From CAYYYW01 sp964476245 (lineage in GTDB: Bacteria; Patescibacteriota; Microgenomatia; UBA1406; HO2-37-13b), in the NCBI GenBank assembly GCA_964476245.1, contig CAYYYW010000003.1, forward strand, positions 18,077 to 82,076: a DNA stretch of 64,000 bases, written 5' to 3'. This document shows positions 35,071-44,638 of the stretch, piece after piece. The notes under the pieces were generated by a model. It saw only the letters and a program-made list of their open reading frames with translations, was not told where the DNA came from and ran no database searches. The position numbers were made by a program, and so were the translations under genes. Each line of letters starts with the position of its first letter. Positions within the stretch are counted from its first letter, which is position 1.

Positions 35071-36114
35071 ATGAAAGATTTGTTGCAGGTATTGACAGAA
35101 AAAAAACAAAAATTAGACAGTTATCAACCTCTAAAAAAAGAAATGGTTAAAAGCCTTGAGGATTGGTTAAAGGTTGAGTTGACTTATTCGTCAAACGCCA
35201 TTGAGGGCAACACGCTTTCTCGTATTGAGACAGCAGAAGTAATTGAGAAAGGTATCTCGGCTATTATTTCTGGAAAACAATTAAAAGACCAGCTTGAAGC
35301 GGTCAATCACGCAAAGGCAATTGAGTTTATTAAATTATTGGCTAAAAAAAGAAATAGTCATATTAAAATTGTTGAAGACGATATAAACGCTATCCATAAG
35401 ATTATTTTAACGGGCATTGATGATGAATGGGCTGGTCGTTACCGAGAAACAGAAATATTTATTAAGGGCACTAACGTTGAACTTCCGCAACCAAATAAAG
35501 TCCCCCATATGATGAATAAGTTTGTTCAATGGTTATCTACCCAAAAAGAGGCTCACCCTGTAAGAACAGCCGCAGACACTCATTATAAATTGGTTAGTAT
35601 TCATCCTTATATAGATGGTAATGGTCGAACCGCACGTCTCTTAATGAACTTAATCCTTATAATTAACGGTTATCCTATGGCAATTATAAGAAATGAGGAA
35701 AGAACGCAATATTTAAGCGCATTAGAGCTTGCCCAGACAAAAAGCAATATCCAACCGTTCTATCATCTTATTGACGTGTCAGTTAAGCGTTCATTAGACG
35801 CCTATATTAACGCCGCCGAAGGAAAACCTATTCTACCCGCTTTCACTGAAAATCTTATGTCAGAAGATAAACCGTTAAAGACGGAAACATACGCAGAATT
35901 TCTAAAAATCGGCGAATTAGCCAAAGAAACAGATGAAACAGTCCATACATTACGGTATTGGACAAAAGAAGGACTATTGGAAGTAACAAAATATACAGAA
36001 GGTGGTTATCAACTATATTCGCCCTCCATGATTAAAAGGGTAAAAGAGATAAGAAGATTGCAAAGCGAGCAAAGATTAACGCTTGCTGAAATAAAAAAGC
36101 TACTTAAAAACTAA
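35071..36114 (+). CDS. Fic family protein with C-terminal MerR-type HTH
   Basis: The 347-aa protein has the inhibitory motif SNAIEGN at 41-47 (S41, E45, G46) and the Fic active site HPYIDGNGRTAR at 178-189 (catalytic H178). From about residue 278 it has a MerR-like winged helix: FLKIGELAKETDETVHTLRYW, then EGGYQLYSPSMIKRVKEI and a short helix. The likely activity is AMPylation, with transcriptional control by the fused domain. The start at 35071 is chosen from the promoter position; the reading from 35023 begins in the duplicated gap flank. It interrupts the glycan gene region. Confidence 0.88.
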   Translation: MKDLLQVLTEKKQKLDSYQPLKKEMVKSLEDWLKVELTYSSNAIEGNTLSRIETAEVIEKGISAIISGKQLKDQLEAVNHAKAIEFIKLLAKKRNSHIKIVEDDINAIHKIILTGIDDEWAGRYRETEIFIKGTNVELPQPNKVPHMMNKFVQWLSTQKEAHPVRTAADTHYKLVSIHPYIDGNGRTARLLMNLILIINGYPMAIIRNEERTQYLSALELAQTKSNIQPFYHLIDVSVKRSLDAYINAAEGKPILPAFTENLMSEDKPLKTETYAEFLKIGELAKETDETVHTLRYWTKEGLLEVTKYTEGGYQLYSPSMIKRVKEIRRLQSEQRLTLAEIKKLLKN

Positions 36115-36134
36115 CCCCATATTTTACCAGCGTC

Positions 36135-37250
36135 TTATTTTTTTCTTGATATTAAATGTTTGTAGTTTTTTAATCCGATCCACAGCATATAAGCTAATCC
36201 TAAATAAGAATAAGGAAGTATCATTATGAAATATCTCGGGAAAGGCGCCTGGACTCCAAGATACAAAAGATAAAGCACTGGGATTAAAAAAACAATAATT
36301 TTGTTATTGATCTTCTTATTTTTTATTATTCCAAAAATCGAAGCAACAAAACTTACTGGCCAAATTATAGTCCAGACGTTTGAACGGATTATATTTTTTT
36401 TACCCCACCATGATTTAAAATACCCAGTTAAAAAAAGAAAAAGTGAGGCTCCCGGGATTGATGCGATGGAATGATTAAACCAATATTTAAGAATTTTAAG
36501 CTGGTAAAAAATAATATTAAATTTGCCTTTTTGATTAATAAACGTTCTTGTATAAGTTGCCGTAAAAACGAGAAAGGCTACTAAAAAAGAAATTAAAAGG
36601 CTTTTCCAATTTCTTTCCTTTTTTATCAAATATCTAAAACCAAATAAAACAAGAATGAAAAATAATGTCGGCGCCCAAAACTTCGAGGATGCAGATAAGC
36701 CTAAAAATATTCCTTGAAGTATAAAATTCTGCGGATAAAAAAGAAAACTAATAACATATAAAAGCGAAAAAACTGCCTGGCCTAAATCAAGTAAAGGTTG
36801 ACTGGAAATGTCTAAAAATAATGGGTCAAGGATCAGTAAAATACAAGCAAGTGTTGATAATGTCCTCCCTCTGAAAATTTTTATCCCCAAACAATATGTT
36901 AATAAAATGTAACTCACCCCCAAGAGAATCTGTATGACGTAAGGTGTATTAAAAAATAAAATGGATGCTCCATAAAGATATTTAATAAAAGGCGGGTGTT
37001 GAAAATTAAACGTCGTTGGATCGTAACCCACCGCATATAAATAACCAGCCGCCGTATGAATTTCCCCGTCTGATAGAAACAATCTCCCAACAACTTCATG
37101 CGGAATATCTTGGGATCTAAAATAGCGCGCAATCAAACCAATATTAAACTGGTAGGTAAAAACCTCCTTTTTGAAAATAAGGATAGCGCTTATATAAAAT
37201 AAAATTAAAAATAAAACAACAAACAAATTTACTCTTCTTTTGGAGTTCAT
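36135..37250 (-). CDS. PMT-like GT-C membrane glycosyltransferase
   Basis: A 371-aa protein with about nine helices. The first loop carries HTAAGYLYAVGYDPTTFNFQHPPFIKYLYG, in which the HPPF-K pattern is typical of GT39/GT83 enzymes, although the usual DE pair is replaced by DGE further upstream. The start at 37250 (MNSKRR) leaves four bases after the upstream gene; two earlier in-frame Met codons (37280, 37265) would overlap it. It is short for the family and lacks a large C-terminal soluble domain. Confidence 0.7.
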   Translation of the reverse strand: MNSKRRVNLFVVLFLILFYISAILIFKKEVFTYQFNIGLIARYFRSQDIPHEVVGRLFLSDGEIHTAAGYLYAVGYDPTTFNFQHPPFIKYLYGASILFFNTPYVIQILLGVSYILLTYCLGIKIFRGRTLSTLACILLILDPLFLDISSQPLLDLGQAVFSLLYVISFLFYPQNFILQGIFLGLSASSKFWAPTLFFILVLFGFRYLIKKERNWKSLLISFLVAFLVFTATYTRTFINQKGKFNIIFYQLKILKYWFNHSIASIPGASLFLFLTGYFKSWWGKKNIIRSNVWTIIWPVSFVASIFGIIKNKKINNKIIVFLIPVLYLLYLGVQAPFPRYFIMILPYSYLGLAYMLWIGLKNYKHLISRKK

Positions 37251-37254
37251 ATCT

Positions 37255-38814
37255 TTATAGAACATATTTGAATTTCTCAATCTCTTTTAATTTGTTTTTT
37301 GATATTTGCCTTAGCTTGTCTTTATGAATATATAGGCATGAGTTTTTATCGTTAAATTTAAAAAATTCGTATTTATCAGCAATAAATCTGGGCAAGGATA
37401 ATACTTTGTTTGCTATACAATCTCTAAAGTAAAACGCCGGAGGAGACTCCTTAAACATTTGAATTCGTTCGTTAGAAAAATAAGGAATGCCTTTCAAGAT
37501 AGGATAATATAAAGTATATTTATATGAAGAATCCAAACCTGACTGCCAAAAAATCAAGCTGTCGTAACCGTCTACAAAGAGTTTATCTGTTGATTTAGAT
37601 AGAATTTTTACAACTTCACCATTTACATAATATCTGTTGTAGTTAATATTAAAAACCTCATCTCTATTGACTTTTTGCCAAATATAAGAACGGGGAGAAA
37701 AAAAAGTAAAAACAAATATAACCATAAGCGTAAAAGTTAATACAGTAGCTAATTTGTTAGTTTTTTTAATACTAAGTAAATTTGAAATCAAAAAAAATAT
37801 TGTCATAATAAAAATAGCTTGCCATGGAAGCATTTTATATGCGGCAAAAAATGGTCTGCCTGGCGGAACTGCCCTAACAGCTGCTAATCCCATGATTAAT
37901 ATAATTAAAATTACTTCTTTGATTTTTTTTAATTTAAAACCATAATAAAAAAGGGCTATTAGAAAAACCAAACTTAAACCCATTAAAACTAGGTGGGAAT
38001 GATTAAGTTCTCCATTTATTAATATATAGATAGGGTACCCAAAACTCTTAAGAAAGAAGGTGATAAAATTTCCGCTGCTACCAATCTCATTCAAAACCAC
38101 AGAATTTAAATTTACAACAATAAGCTGATATAAATAATCCCTTAACGGCATCAGTAAAAAAGTCGCCGCAGATAGAAATAAGAAAATAATTAGAGACAGA
38201 TATTTAATCTTAATGTTTTCTTTGTTATGCAATATCAGTATATATATAAATAGAGTTAGAGGAATATAGGGCTCTCGCATAAAAATAATAAAAAAAGCAA
38301 AAATTCCTGCCAGTAAGTAGTCTTTGTCTGAAATTGTCTTTTTTTGAAATTTACAAAACACCAAACCTAATAAATAAACAAGCGGGTAAACAATTAAAGA
38401 TTCAGCTTGAAACAAATTTCCATGAGAATAATACTTAATTAGCTCATAAAAAAGCACGAAACCAACCCCTGCGAAACGAAATTTATAAATAATCAAAATC
38501 GACATAAAAAAAGAAAAGAATATAATGAAAAGCCTGTGGTAAAGAACCAATTGATATAATGTTTGAGGATTAAAAACCTTCTGTATTAAATAACTTAAAT
38601 AGACCATTCCTGGTTGACGATTATGAAAAATTTCAGAAAACAATATTTTCTTTTTTAACATAAAATAGGCAGCAACAAAATTATCAAACTCGTCCACAAA
38701 ACTAAACGTGACGATTCGCTGATAATATACATAGAAGATAAAAACGAAAAAGAGAGTAAGAAAAATAACAAAGAAAAAATATCCTATTTGCTTATTTGTT
38801 AAATAATGTTTCAT
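37255..38814 (-). CDS. Polytopic GT-C-like membrane protein
   Basis: A 519-aa protein with ten to twelve helices. The first loop has SFVDEFDNFVAAYFMLKKK and then HNRQPGMVYLSYLIQ. The acidic DEFDN and the RQP-x6-L pattern match GT-C enzymes of the RgtA-D type. The C-terminal 130 residues are soluble. It overlaps the upstream GT2 gene by one base and precedes another GT-C gene, so the three are one transcript. Specific function unknown. Confidence 0.68.
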   Translation of the reverse strand: MKHYLTNKQIGYFFFVIFLTLFFVFIFYVYYQRIVTFSFVDEFDNFVAAYFMLKKKILFSEIFHNRQPGMVYLSYLIQKVFNPQTLYQLVLYHRLFIIFFSFFMSILIIYKFRFAGVGFVLFYELIKYYSHGNLFQAESLIVYPLVYLLGLVFCKFQKKTISDKDYLLAGIFAFFIIFMREPYIPLTLFIYILILHNKENIKIKYLSLIIFLFLSAATFLLMPLRDYLYQLIVVNLNSVVLNEIGSSGNFITFFLKSFGYPIYILINGELNHSHLVLMGLSLVFLIALFYYGFKLKKIKEVILIILIMGLAAVRAVPPGRPFFAAYKMLPWQAIFIMTIFFLISNLLSIKKTNKLATVLTFTLMVIFVFTFFSPRSYIWQKVNRDEVFNINYNRYYVNGEVVKILSKSTDKLFVDGYDSLIFWQSGLDSSYKYTLYYPILKGIPYFSNERIQMFKESPPAFYFRDCIANKVLSLPRFIADKYEFFKFNDKNSCLYIHKDKLRQISKNKLKEIEKFKYVL

Positions 38815-39662
38815 TATTTAATTTTTAGTTTTGCAAAGAGAAAGTTTTTAACTAAATGAAATTTTGTTTTTAAAGGAGCGTATTTTAAACCGAATTTCAA
38901 ACGGCTCCTCTGTTGATATTTTTGATGCAGTTTTGAACCGGAGCCGCCGGTTGATTGAGCGTTTTTATGCCAGATAACAATTGATGGATCATAATAAAGT
39001 TTTATTCCCTTTTTTGTGGCCCGAATACAGTAATCAACATCTTCATAATATAAAAAATAGCCATCGTCCCAAAAACCAACTTTCTCAATTACCCTTTTGT
39101 CAAATAACATCAAACAGCCTGTTATAAATTCTGTTTTTTCAAATTTGTCAAACTCTCTTCTATTAATTTCGTCAACACCTCGATGTTTGATTAAGGCATT
39201 GTCCCAATCAATTTCTCCTCCGGCGTACCAAATCACTTTACCCAAATCTTTTTGCTGATGCCTTCCCTTGTGATATTCGTAACCCGGAGCATAATAGATC
39301 TTACCGCCGATAATGGATGATGAATGATGGATAACGGACTCTACAACCCTATCAACAAAATCACTTTTCAAATACGTATCATTGTTGATTACACAGAATT
39401 TATCGAATCCTTGTTTTACTGCTTCATGCAAACCTAAGTTAACTCCATAAGCGTATCCTCTATTTTCTCCGTTAATAACTTCTAGGTAACGACTGGAGCT
39501 TAGATTCTTCTTTTGGGTAGAAAAATCTGCCACAAAAATCTTAAAATTGTCAGAAGTCTGTGATTTAAAACAATCCAAAAACTCCTCTGTAACTTTATAA
39601 TTTTCAAAATTAACAGTAACAATCGCCAATTTTTTAAGGAATTTGCTTATTTTTTTATTCAT
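38814..39662 (-). CDS. Family 2 glycosyltransferase (rhamnosyltransferase-like)
   Basis: A 282-aa GT2 with IVTVNFENYKVTEEFL, ENRGYAYGVNLGL, INNDTYL (DxD equivalent) and LYYEDVDYCIRA near residue 215 (catalytic region), as in WbbL-like enzymes. It overlaps the flippase gene by eight bases and the next gene by one. Confidence 0.87.
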   Translation of the reverse strand: MNKKISKFLKKLAIVTVNFENYKVTEEFLDCFKSQTSDNFKIFVADFSTQKKNLSSSRYLEVINGENRGYAYGVNLGLHEAVKQGFDKFCVINNDTYLKSDFVDRVVESVIHHSSSIIGGKIYYAPGYEYHKGRHQQKDLGKVIWYAGGEIDWDNALIKHRGVDEINRREFDKFEKTEFITGCLMLFDKRVIEKVGFWDDGYFLYYEDVDYCIRATKKGIKLYYDPSIVIWHKNAQSTGGSGSKLHQKYQQRSRLKFGLKYAPLKTKFHLVKNFLFAKLKIK

Positions 39663-41142
39663 TTCTTGTCTTAAATAATTCTATCAACTCTAAATAAACT
39701 ACCTTGCCTCTTGTTTTTAAGGTAACGAAAAAATAAATTAATACCGCACCAATAATTGAAAAAAATAAATGTAAGTAAATATTATTAAAGTAATTTAAAA
39801 ACAATATTCTAATAAAAATGAGATAAAAACCCATAGCCAATGTCGAAAATAAATTTGTTTTTAAGACATTGTTTATAGAGAAATTGACAATTTTTTTCGC
39901 GGTCAAGAAAACAAAAATAAAAGTCAAAGACATAATAAAAAAAGCGACAGAAATACCATTATAACCGAACAATTTAATAAAAAGAGGTACAAGCAACCAG
40001 ATTAAAACAGTCCATAAAATCATAAAACACAAGCTAAGTTTTATCCGACCAACGGCATTAAAAAGATTAATAAATGGCGTACTAAGGCTGATAAAAAAGG
40101 CAGATAAAGAAAAAAAATAGAACGAAAATAAAGCACTGTTCCATTTAGCATAATAACCTGGAATAATTTTTAAAAGACTATCAAAAATGAACAATGCGCC
40201 AATGACCATTGGGAAAATCAAAAAAGATTCATAAAACAAAACTCTCTCTAAGCTTTTCTTTAATAATTCTTTCTCTTTTTGAAATCTGGAAAAAAGAGGA
40301 AAAGCAACTCGATTTATACTATCCATAATCAACCTAATCGAAAACTCACCATATTTTTTGCCAAAAGTCACATAGCCTAAATTTTTTAATCCGATCGCTC
40401 CCCCTAAATAAATAATAAGCAAGTCGTCTTTAATCATGGCCAAAAATGAATTTCCTTGAAAAGGAATTCCATAGCTTAAAAGAGACTTGGCTGATTTGAA
40501 AGAAAACATTGGTTTGGGAAACCATGGATTTAGAAGATAAATTCCGATAAGACCAACGAGTGAACGAAGCAAAACGGCCATGACCAAACTGTAAATTTCC
40601 CAACCCAAAAGAGAAAAAACAATCACACACAAGTAAAAAACGGTGTTTTCTATTGCTTGAATCAAGACAACTTTATAAATTTTTATTTTCTTTTCAAGTA
40701 ATACTGATGGGATTGTTTTTAAGGATAATAAAAAAAATGAAAATAAAACCGCCCAGTAAAGATAAACAGCTTCATAGGGTAAATCTTTATAAAGCCTGAA
40801 TAAATTACTGGTTAAAAAGAATCCTACCACCACTGCTCCAACGGAAAGAATTAATTGAATAAAAAAAGCCGTATTGAGATCTATTTCTTCAATCTCTTTT
40901 TTTTGAACGATGGCAGCGGCTAATCCCAAATTAGTAAAGTAATTAAAAAAAGACATCATCGCCAAAACCGTATTATAAATTCCCAGTAAATAAACTCCTG
41001 ATTTAATGGTAAGAATTAAAAAAGCAACAAAACCAAGAGCGGCTGAATAAGAACCCTGAACTATCAAGCTGCCAACGCTAAAAAAACTACGTGACTTAAT
41101 TTTCTTTATTCCACTCAAGTCGGAATTTATCTCCTCATTCAT
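39655..41142 (-). CDS. Wzx-type oligosaccharide flippase
   Basis: A 495-aa protein with about fourteen helices and the polysaccharide-transporter pattern: SFFSVGSLIVQGSYSAALGFVAF at the start, TNLGLAAAIVQKKE, and FPLFSRFQKEKELLKKSLER in the middle. Wzx proteins move lipid-linked oligosaccharides across the cytoplasmic membrane. As first gene of the minus-strand run 41142 to 36135, it supports a Wzx-type pathway served by the neighbouring GT2 and GT-C genes. Its start codon is only 20 bases from the divergent gene. Confidence 0.85.
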   Translation of the reverse strand: MNEEINSDLSGIKKIKSRSFFSVGSLIVQGSYSAALGFVAFLILTIKSGVYLLGIYNTVLAMMSFFNYFTNLGLAAAIVQKKEIEEIDLNTAFFIQLILSVGAVVVGFFLTSNLFRLYKDLPYEAVYLYWAVLFSFFLLSLKTIPSVLLEKKIKIYKVVLIQAIENTVFYLCVIVFSLLGWEIYSLVMAVLLRSLVGLIGIYLLNPWFPKPMFSFKSAKSLLSYGIPFQGNSFLAMIKDDLLIIYLGGAIGLKNLGYVTFGKKYGEFSIRLIMDSINRVAFPLFSRFQKEKELLKKSLERVLFYESFLIFPMVIGALFIFDSLLKIIPGYYAKWNSALFSFYFFSLSAFFISLSTPFINLFNAVGRIKLSLCFMILWTVLIWLLVPLFIKLFGYNGISVAFFIMSLTFIFVFLTAKKIVNFSINNVLKTNLFSTLAMGFYLIFIRILFLNYFNNIYLHLFFSIIGAVLIYFFVTLKTRGKVVYLELIELFKTRNE

Positions 41143-41162
41143 GATAAAATATCAAATAACAA
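41143..41162. promoter_or_regulatory. 20-bp divergent start-codon junction
   Basis: The minus-strand ATG at 41142 and the plus-strand ATG at 41163 are separated by 20 bases. The A/T-rich bases give overlapping -10-like hexamers on both strands (TATCAA at 41150-41155 plus, GATATT at 41148-41153 minus), 5-7 bases before each ATG. Each core promoter would extend into the opposite gene. Confidence 0.45.
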
Positions 41163-42968
41163 ATGAACAAAATATTCAACTTTTTTAAAAAAAGGTCTTT
41201 AATCTTGGAAATGCTGTTGGTAATTATTATAACAATTCCTTCTTTCTTAAGCCTCTTAAATAATCAGTATTTTTCTATGCATGATGATCAACATATAGCC
41301 AGGTTGTTTCTTCTTGATCAAGGAATAAAACAAGGGTATCTTTACCCGCGTTGGGTAGACACTTTAGGTTTTGGTTACGGTTATCCCCTTTTTAATTTTT
41401 ACCCACCGTTAGTTTATTATCAGGCAGAAATATTTCATTTAATTGGTTTTTCATTAATCTGGTCAATAAAACTGACTTTTATTTTGGGATTTTTCCTAGC
41501 CGCTTTGGGAATTTATATCTTTGTCAAAAAAAAAGTCGGAAAATTGGCTGGCTTTTTAAGTGCTACTTTATATACATATTTTTTCTATCACGCAGTAATC
41601 TCTTACGTTAGGGGTGCTTTGGCAGAGTTTTTTGCTATGGCAATTATTCCGTTTATTTTTTTATCATTAGAGAATCTACGTTTAAAAACCAATGTAAAAA
41701 ATAGCCTTTTATTTGGGTTAACCTTTGCTTTTCTCATTTTAACTCATCCATTAATTGCTTTGCCATCTATGTTTTTTATTATTTTCTTTTTGCTTTTTTA
41801 CATTCTAATAATTAAAGATGCATTTACTTTTTTCAAATATTTTATTTTAGGATTAATGATGGCTTTATTCCTCTCTTCTTTCTTTTGGCTGCCCTTACTC
41901 CTGGAAAAAAAATATACCCTTGTTGATGATATTCTGATAAAAGAACTGGCTAGCTACAAAATTCATTACATTTATCCACAACAATTTTTATATTCTCTCT
42001 GGGGATATGGAGGGTCTGTTGCCGGCCCATATGATGGGATGACCTTTCAGTTGGGGAAAATACATATTTTGTTAGCTGTTTTTTCAGTGGTTTTATCTTT
42101 AGTTTATGTTGTTAAAAAAAGAAAATTAGAGCAGAATATAAAATATTTCTATTTTTCTGTTTTTCTTCTTATTTTTAGTCTTTTTATGGCAACGCAGTTC
42201 TCCTCTTTTATATGGAATAATTTAAAATATCTTTGGTATCTTCAATTCCCTTGGCGTTTCCTCACCTTTGCTGGGTTTTTTATCTCGGTTGTTGCTGGCT
42301 ATTTTGTTTTGTTTTTAACAGCTATTCTCCCTAAAAAATTAGGTAAAATAGCTGGCCTTCTACGAATCATTTCTGTGATTGTTTTTATTTTAGCAACAAT
42401 CTTTATTTATCAAAAGTATTTTAAACCGCAACGATTATTAACAACAACTGATAAAAAGCTCACCACTAATGAAGAAATTGCCTGGAGAGTTAGCCGAACT
42501 TCTTTTGAGTTCGTCTCTAAAGGAACAAAGACAACTAAATCAAACTTAAATACAACAATTTTAGACATTAATAAAGCTGATCTTCCTAAAAAACCTTACG
42601 AAATTATTTCCGGCAACGCCAAAGTTAAGACTGTTCAAAACAAATTTGCTGAAAAAAAATTTCTTATTGATTCTCTATCTCCGATAACATTTCGACTTAA
42701 TACTTATAATTTCCCCGGCTGGAAAGCTTATTTAGACAATAAATCTACTCCCATTGAAGATGATAACAGTTTTAAATTAATAACCGTCAATGTAGCTAAG
42801 GGTAATCATAAGCTTACCTTTTCGTTTAAAAACACAACTGTCCGCAAAATAGCCAACTTAGTATCAATTATTAGCTGGTTGGTTGTAATTATTTTATCCG
42901 CCTTCGCCCCGCCTAAACGGGGCTTCGGCGGATTTCGCTCGAAGCATTTGAAAATACCACGGGTGTAA
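41163..42968 (+). CDS. Large membrane protein of the PTPS-related family
   Basis: A 601-aa protein with about eleven helices and a soluble beta-rich domain near 440-570. The N-terminal loop MHDDQHIARLFLLDQG, then YPRWVDTLGFGYGYPLFNFYPP, is diagnostic of the '6-pyruvoyl-tetrahydropterin-synthase-related' membrane family, which is GT-C like and of unknown substrate despite its name. A final helix (about 565-585) precedes a C-terminal tail of roughly 18 residues that is encoded by a palindromic element, so the original stop has been replaced. Confidence 0.8.
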   Translation: MNKIFNFFKKRSLILEMLLVIIITIPSFLSLLNNQYFSMHDDQHIARLFLLDQGIKQGYLYPRWVDTLGFGYGYPLFNFYPPLVYYQAEIFHLIGFSLIWSIKLTFILGFFLAALGIYIFVKKKVGKLAGFLSATLYTYFFYHAVISYVRGALAEFFAMAIIPFIFLSLENLRLKTNVKNSLLFGLTFAFLILTHPLIALPSMFFIIFFLLFYILIIKDAFTFFKYFILGLMMALFLSSFFWLPLLLEKKYTLVDDILIKELASYKIHYIYPQQFLYSLWGYGGSVAGPYDGMTFQLGKIHILLAVFSVVLSLVYVVKKRKLEQNIKYFYFSVFLLIFSLFMATQFSSFIWNNLKYLWYLQFPWRFLTFAGFFISVVAGYFVLFLTAILPKKLGKIAGLLRIISVIVFILATIFIYQKYFKPQRLLTTTDKKLTTNEEIAWRVSRTSFEFVSKGTKTTKSNLNTTILDINKADLPKKPYEIISGNAKVKTVQNKFAEKKFLIDSLSPITFRLNTYNFPGWKAYLDNKSTPIEDDNSFKLITVNVAKGNHKLTFSFKNTTVRKIANLVSIISWLVVIILSAFAPPKRGFGGFRSKHLKIPRV

Positions 42969-42987
42969 ACCCGTAAAGCTTCATTTT
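42896..42987. repeat. Palindromic element supplying both convergent gene ends
   Basis: ATCCGCC (42896-42902) pairs with GGCGGAT (42927-42933) around a GCCCCG/GGGGC core. ACGGGT-GTAA-ACCCGT (42959-42974) is nested inside GAAGC/GCTTC. The plus-strand gene reads through it to a stop at 42966-42968. The minus-strand gene stop TGA (42981-42983) is formed by the element edge. Reverse-complemented, it aligns with the element at 30723 (shared GAAGCT..ACGGG..TTACACCCG..GGTAT). Confidence 0.75.
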
Positions 42988-44501
42988 TCTTGCACTTGAA
43001 AGAAAAATATGGACGATTTGTTTCCTGGTTTGTCAAACCTATCAATCAATTTTATCGGCCAATCAAGAGGAAAATTCTCTCGGTGGGCAAAAACCGCATA
43101 GACAAAATTTTCACTTAAAAATTTTTTATTTTCAATTATATTCTCTTTATTCAACGGCCAATAACCTTTAATAGTAATTCTGTCGTCTTTCTTCAAGAAG
43201 ACATCCAAAACATCACCAGCCATGCCAAAATTTCCTTCAGCTAATAAAATCACTGGTTTTTCTTTGGATTTTTCTCTCACATAATCAACTATTTCTTTTG
43301 CTCCATAACCCGAAGTCCAGCTTTCAATATATTGACCTCGGTCATCCGGTAGAAAGGGAATTTTTGGGGAATGGAATAATATGGTGTAATTAAAATAAAA
43401 GGTAAAAATATAGCTAACCAACAATAATCCAGGCCAAACAACCGACCTTTTGCTTCTAACTGAAAAAAAATAAGCAGCAAAAATAACAAACGGTGTTAAA
43501 AGAAAAATAAAATAACGTGAGTACAAAACTCTCATAAAAAACAACATAATAAAACATGGAATTAGCATCCAAATTAAAAAATAGAAAACGAGTGATTTTT
43601 TGTTCTTAAAGATTAAATAAAAACCGAAAAGTCCAAAAATAAAGGTCGCCCAACCTAAATTGTGAATCAGGTGAATTGGAATATAAGAAAAGTTATACCA
43701 AAATACGGTAAAAGGTTCTTTTATAACCTCATCAAAAGTTCTCACAAAGGTTTTATTTTTTTCACCAACAAAATGAAGAAAAGGAGACAAACGCTGGACA
43801 TTGTAAATCAAAAATGAAAGAAGAATTACCATCCCAAAAAGAATAATAAAATTAACCATCGGCTTAATATTGGATTTTAAATTCTTCTTGAGGGTTAAAA
43901 TTGGAGCAAAAATAGCTAATCCTAAAAAAAGACTAACTGATGACTTTGCTAGCAAAAAAAATCCTGACAATAAACCAAAAATGAGAGTCACATCAAATCT
44001 TAAAGTTCTTACCAACAAAATTGAGAAAAGGAATAGCCAAACAAAAGAAGCATTAACTAATGAATCCACCATCGCCAGGCGATCAAAGAAAAGATAAAAA
44101 GGAGTAATTATGTAAAGAAATGAGGTAATGTAAGCAACTTTTTTCCCAAAAAGATAATACGCTAAAGCAAAGATTCCTGATAAGGCAAAAAAACCGCTAA
44201 AAACCCCAAACAATCTTCCAGCCAAAAGAGCGTTGTCCGGAAATAATTTTAAAAATGGAATTGTTAACCAAGTCTGGAGAGGTTGTCTGCCATCGGTTAG
44301 AGAAATAAACCGCCATGAAGCATCATGCCAAGCCACTTTTGCCCAATGAATGTATATTCCTTCATCGGTAAAGATTGGAAATTTGGTTAAATTAATCAAC
44401 CTTGTGATAAAATAGAGTGAAATAATCAAAACTAAAAAAAAAGCATCTTTTTTTATAAATCTTCTTTTTATCCTGATTAAAACAGTAAAAACGTCAAACA
44501 T
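42981..44501 (-). CDS. GT-C glycosyltransferase (PMT/ArnT type)
   Basis: A 506-aa protein with about eleven helices. The first loop contains FPIFTDEGIYIHWAKVAW, with the D-E pair characteristic of GT39/GT83 enzymes, followed by TDGRQPLQTWLTIPFLK. A soluble C-terminal part follows residue 390. The stop codon falls in the palindromic element. The Met at 44501 is preceded by GAGG at a workable distance and by TAAAAT further up. Confidence 0.83.
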   Translation of the reverse strand: MFDVFTVLIRIKRRFIKKDAFFLVLIISLYFITRLINLTKFPIFTDEGIYIHWAKVAWHDASWRFISLTDGRQPLQTWLTIPFLKLFPDNALLAGRLFGVFSGFFALSGIFALAYYLFGKKVAYITSFLYIITPFYLFFDRLAMVDSLVNASFVWLFLFSILLVRTLRFDVTLIFGLLSGFFLLAKSSVSLFLGLAIFAPILTLKKNLKSNIKPMVNFIILFGMVILLSFLIYNVQRLSPFLHFVGEKNKTFVRTFDEVIKEPFTVFWYNFSYIPIHLIHNLGWATFIFGLFGFYLIFKNKKSLVFYFLIWMLIPCFIMLFFMRVLYSRYFIFLLTPFVIFAAYFFSVRSKRSVVWPGLLLVSYIFTFYFNYTILFHSPKIPFLPDDRGQYIESWTSGYGAKEIVDYVREKSKEKPVILLAEGNFGMAGDVLDVFLKKDDRITIKGYWPLNKENIIENKKFLSENFVYAVFAHRENFPLDWPIKLIDRFDKPGNKSSIFFFQVQEK

Positions 44502-44614
44502 ATTACCAAAAACCTCATTAAATTTTATCTTGAGAATACTAATTATTATTTCAATTTGTATATTTTAACATTACCAATTATCTAGGTCTCGAATTTTTCT
44601 GGGCGCAAATTTGA

Positions 44615-44620
44615 TATACT
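44615..44620 (+). promoter_or_regulatory. Extended -10 promoter
   Basis: TG-A-TATACT (TG at 44612-44613, hexamer 44615-44620) precedes the ATG at 44639 by 18 bases; a second TATAAG lies at 44623-44628. The leader is at most about 12 bases. Confidence 0.45.
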
Positions 44621-44638
44621 ATTATAAGGTAAATTTAT

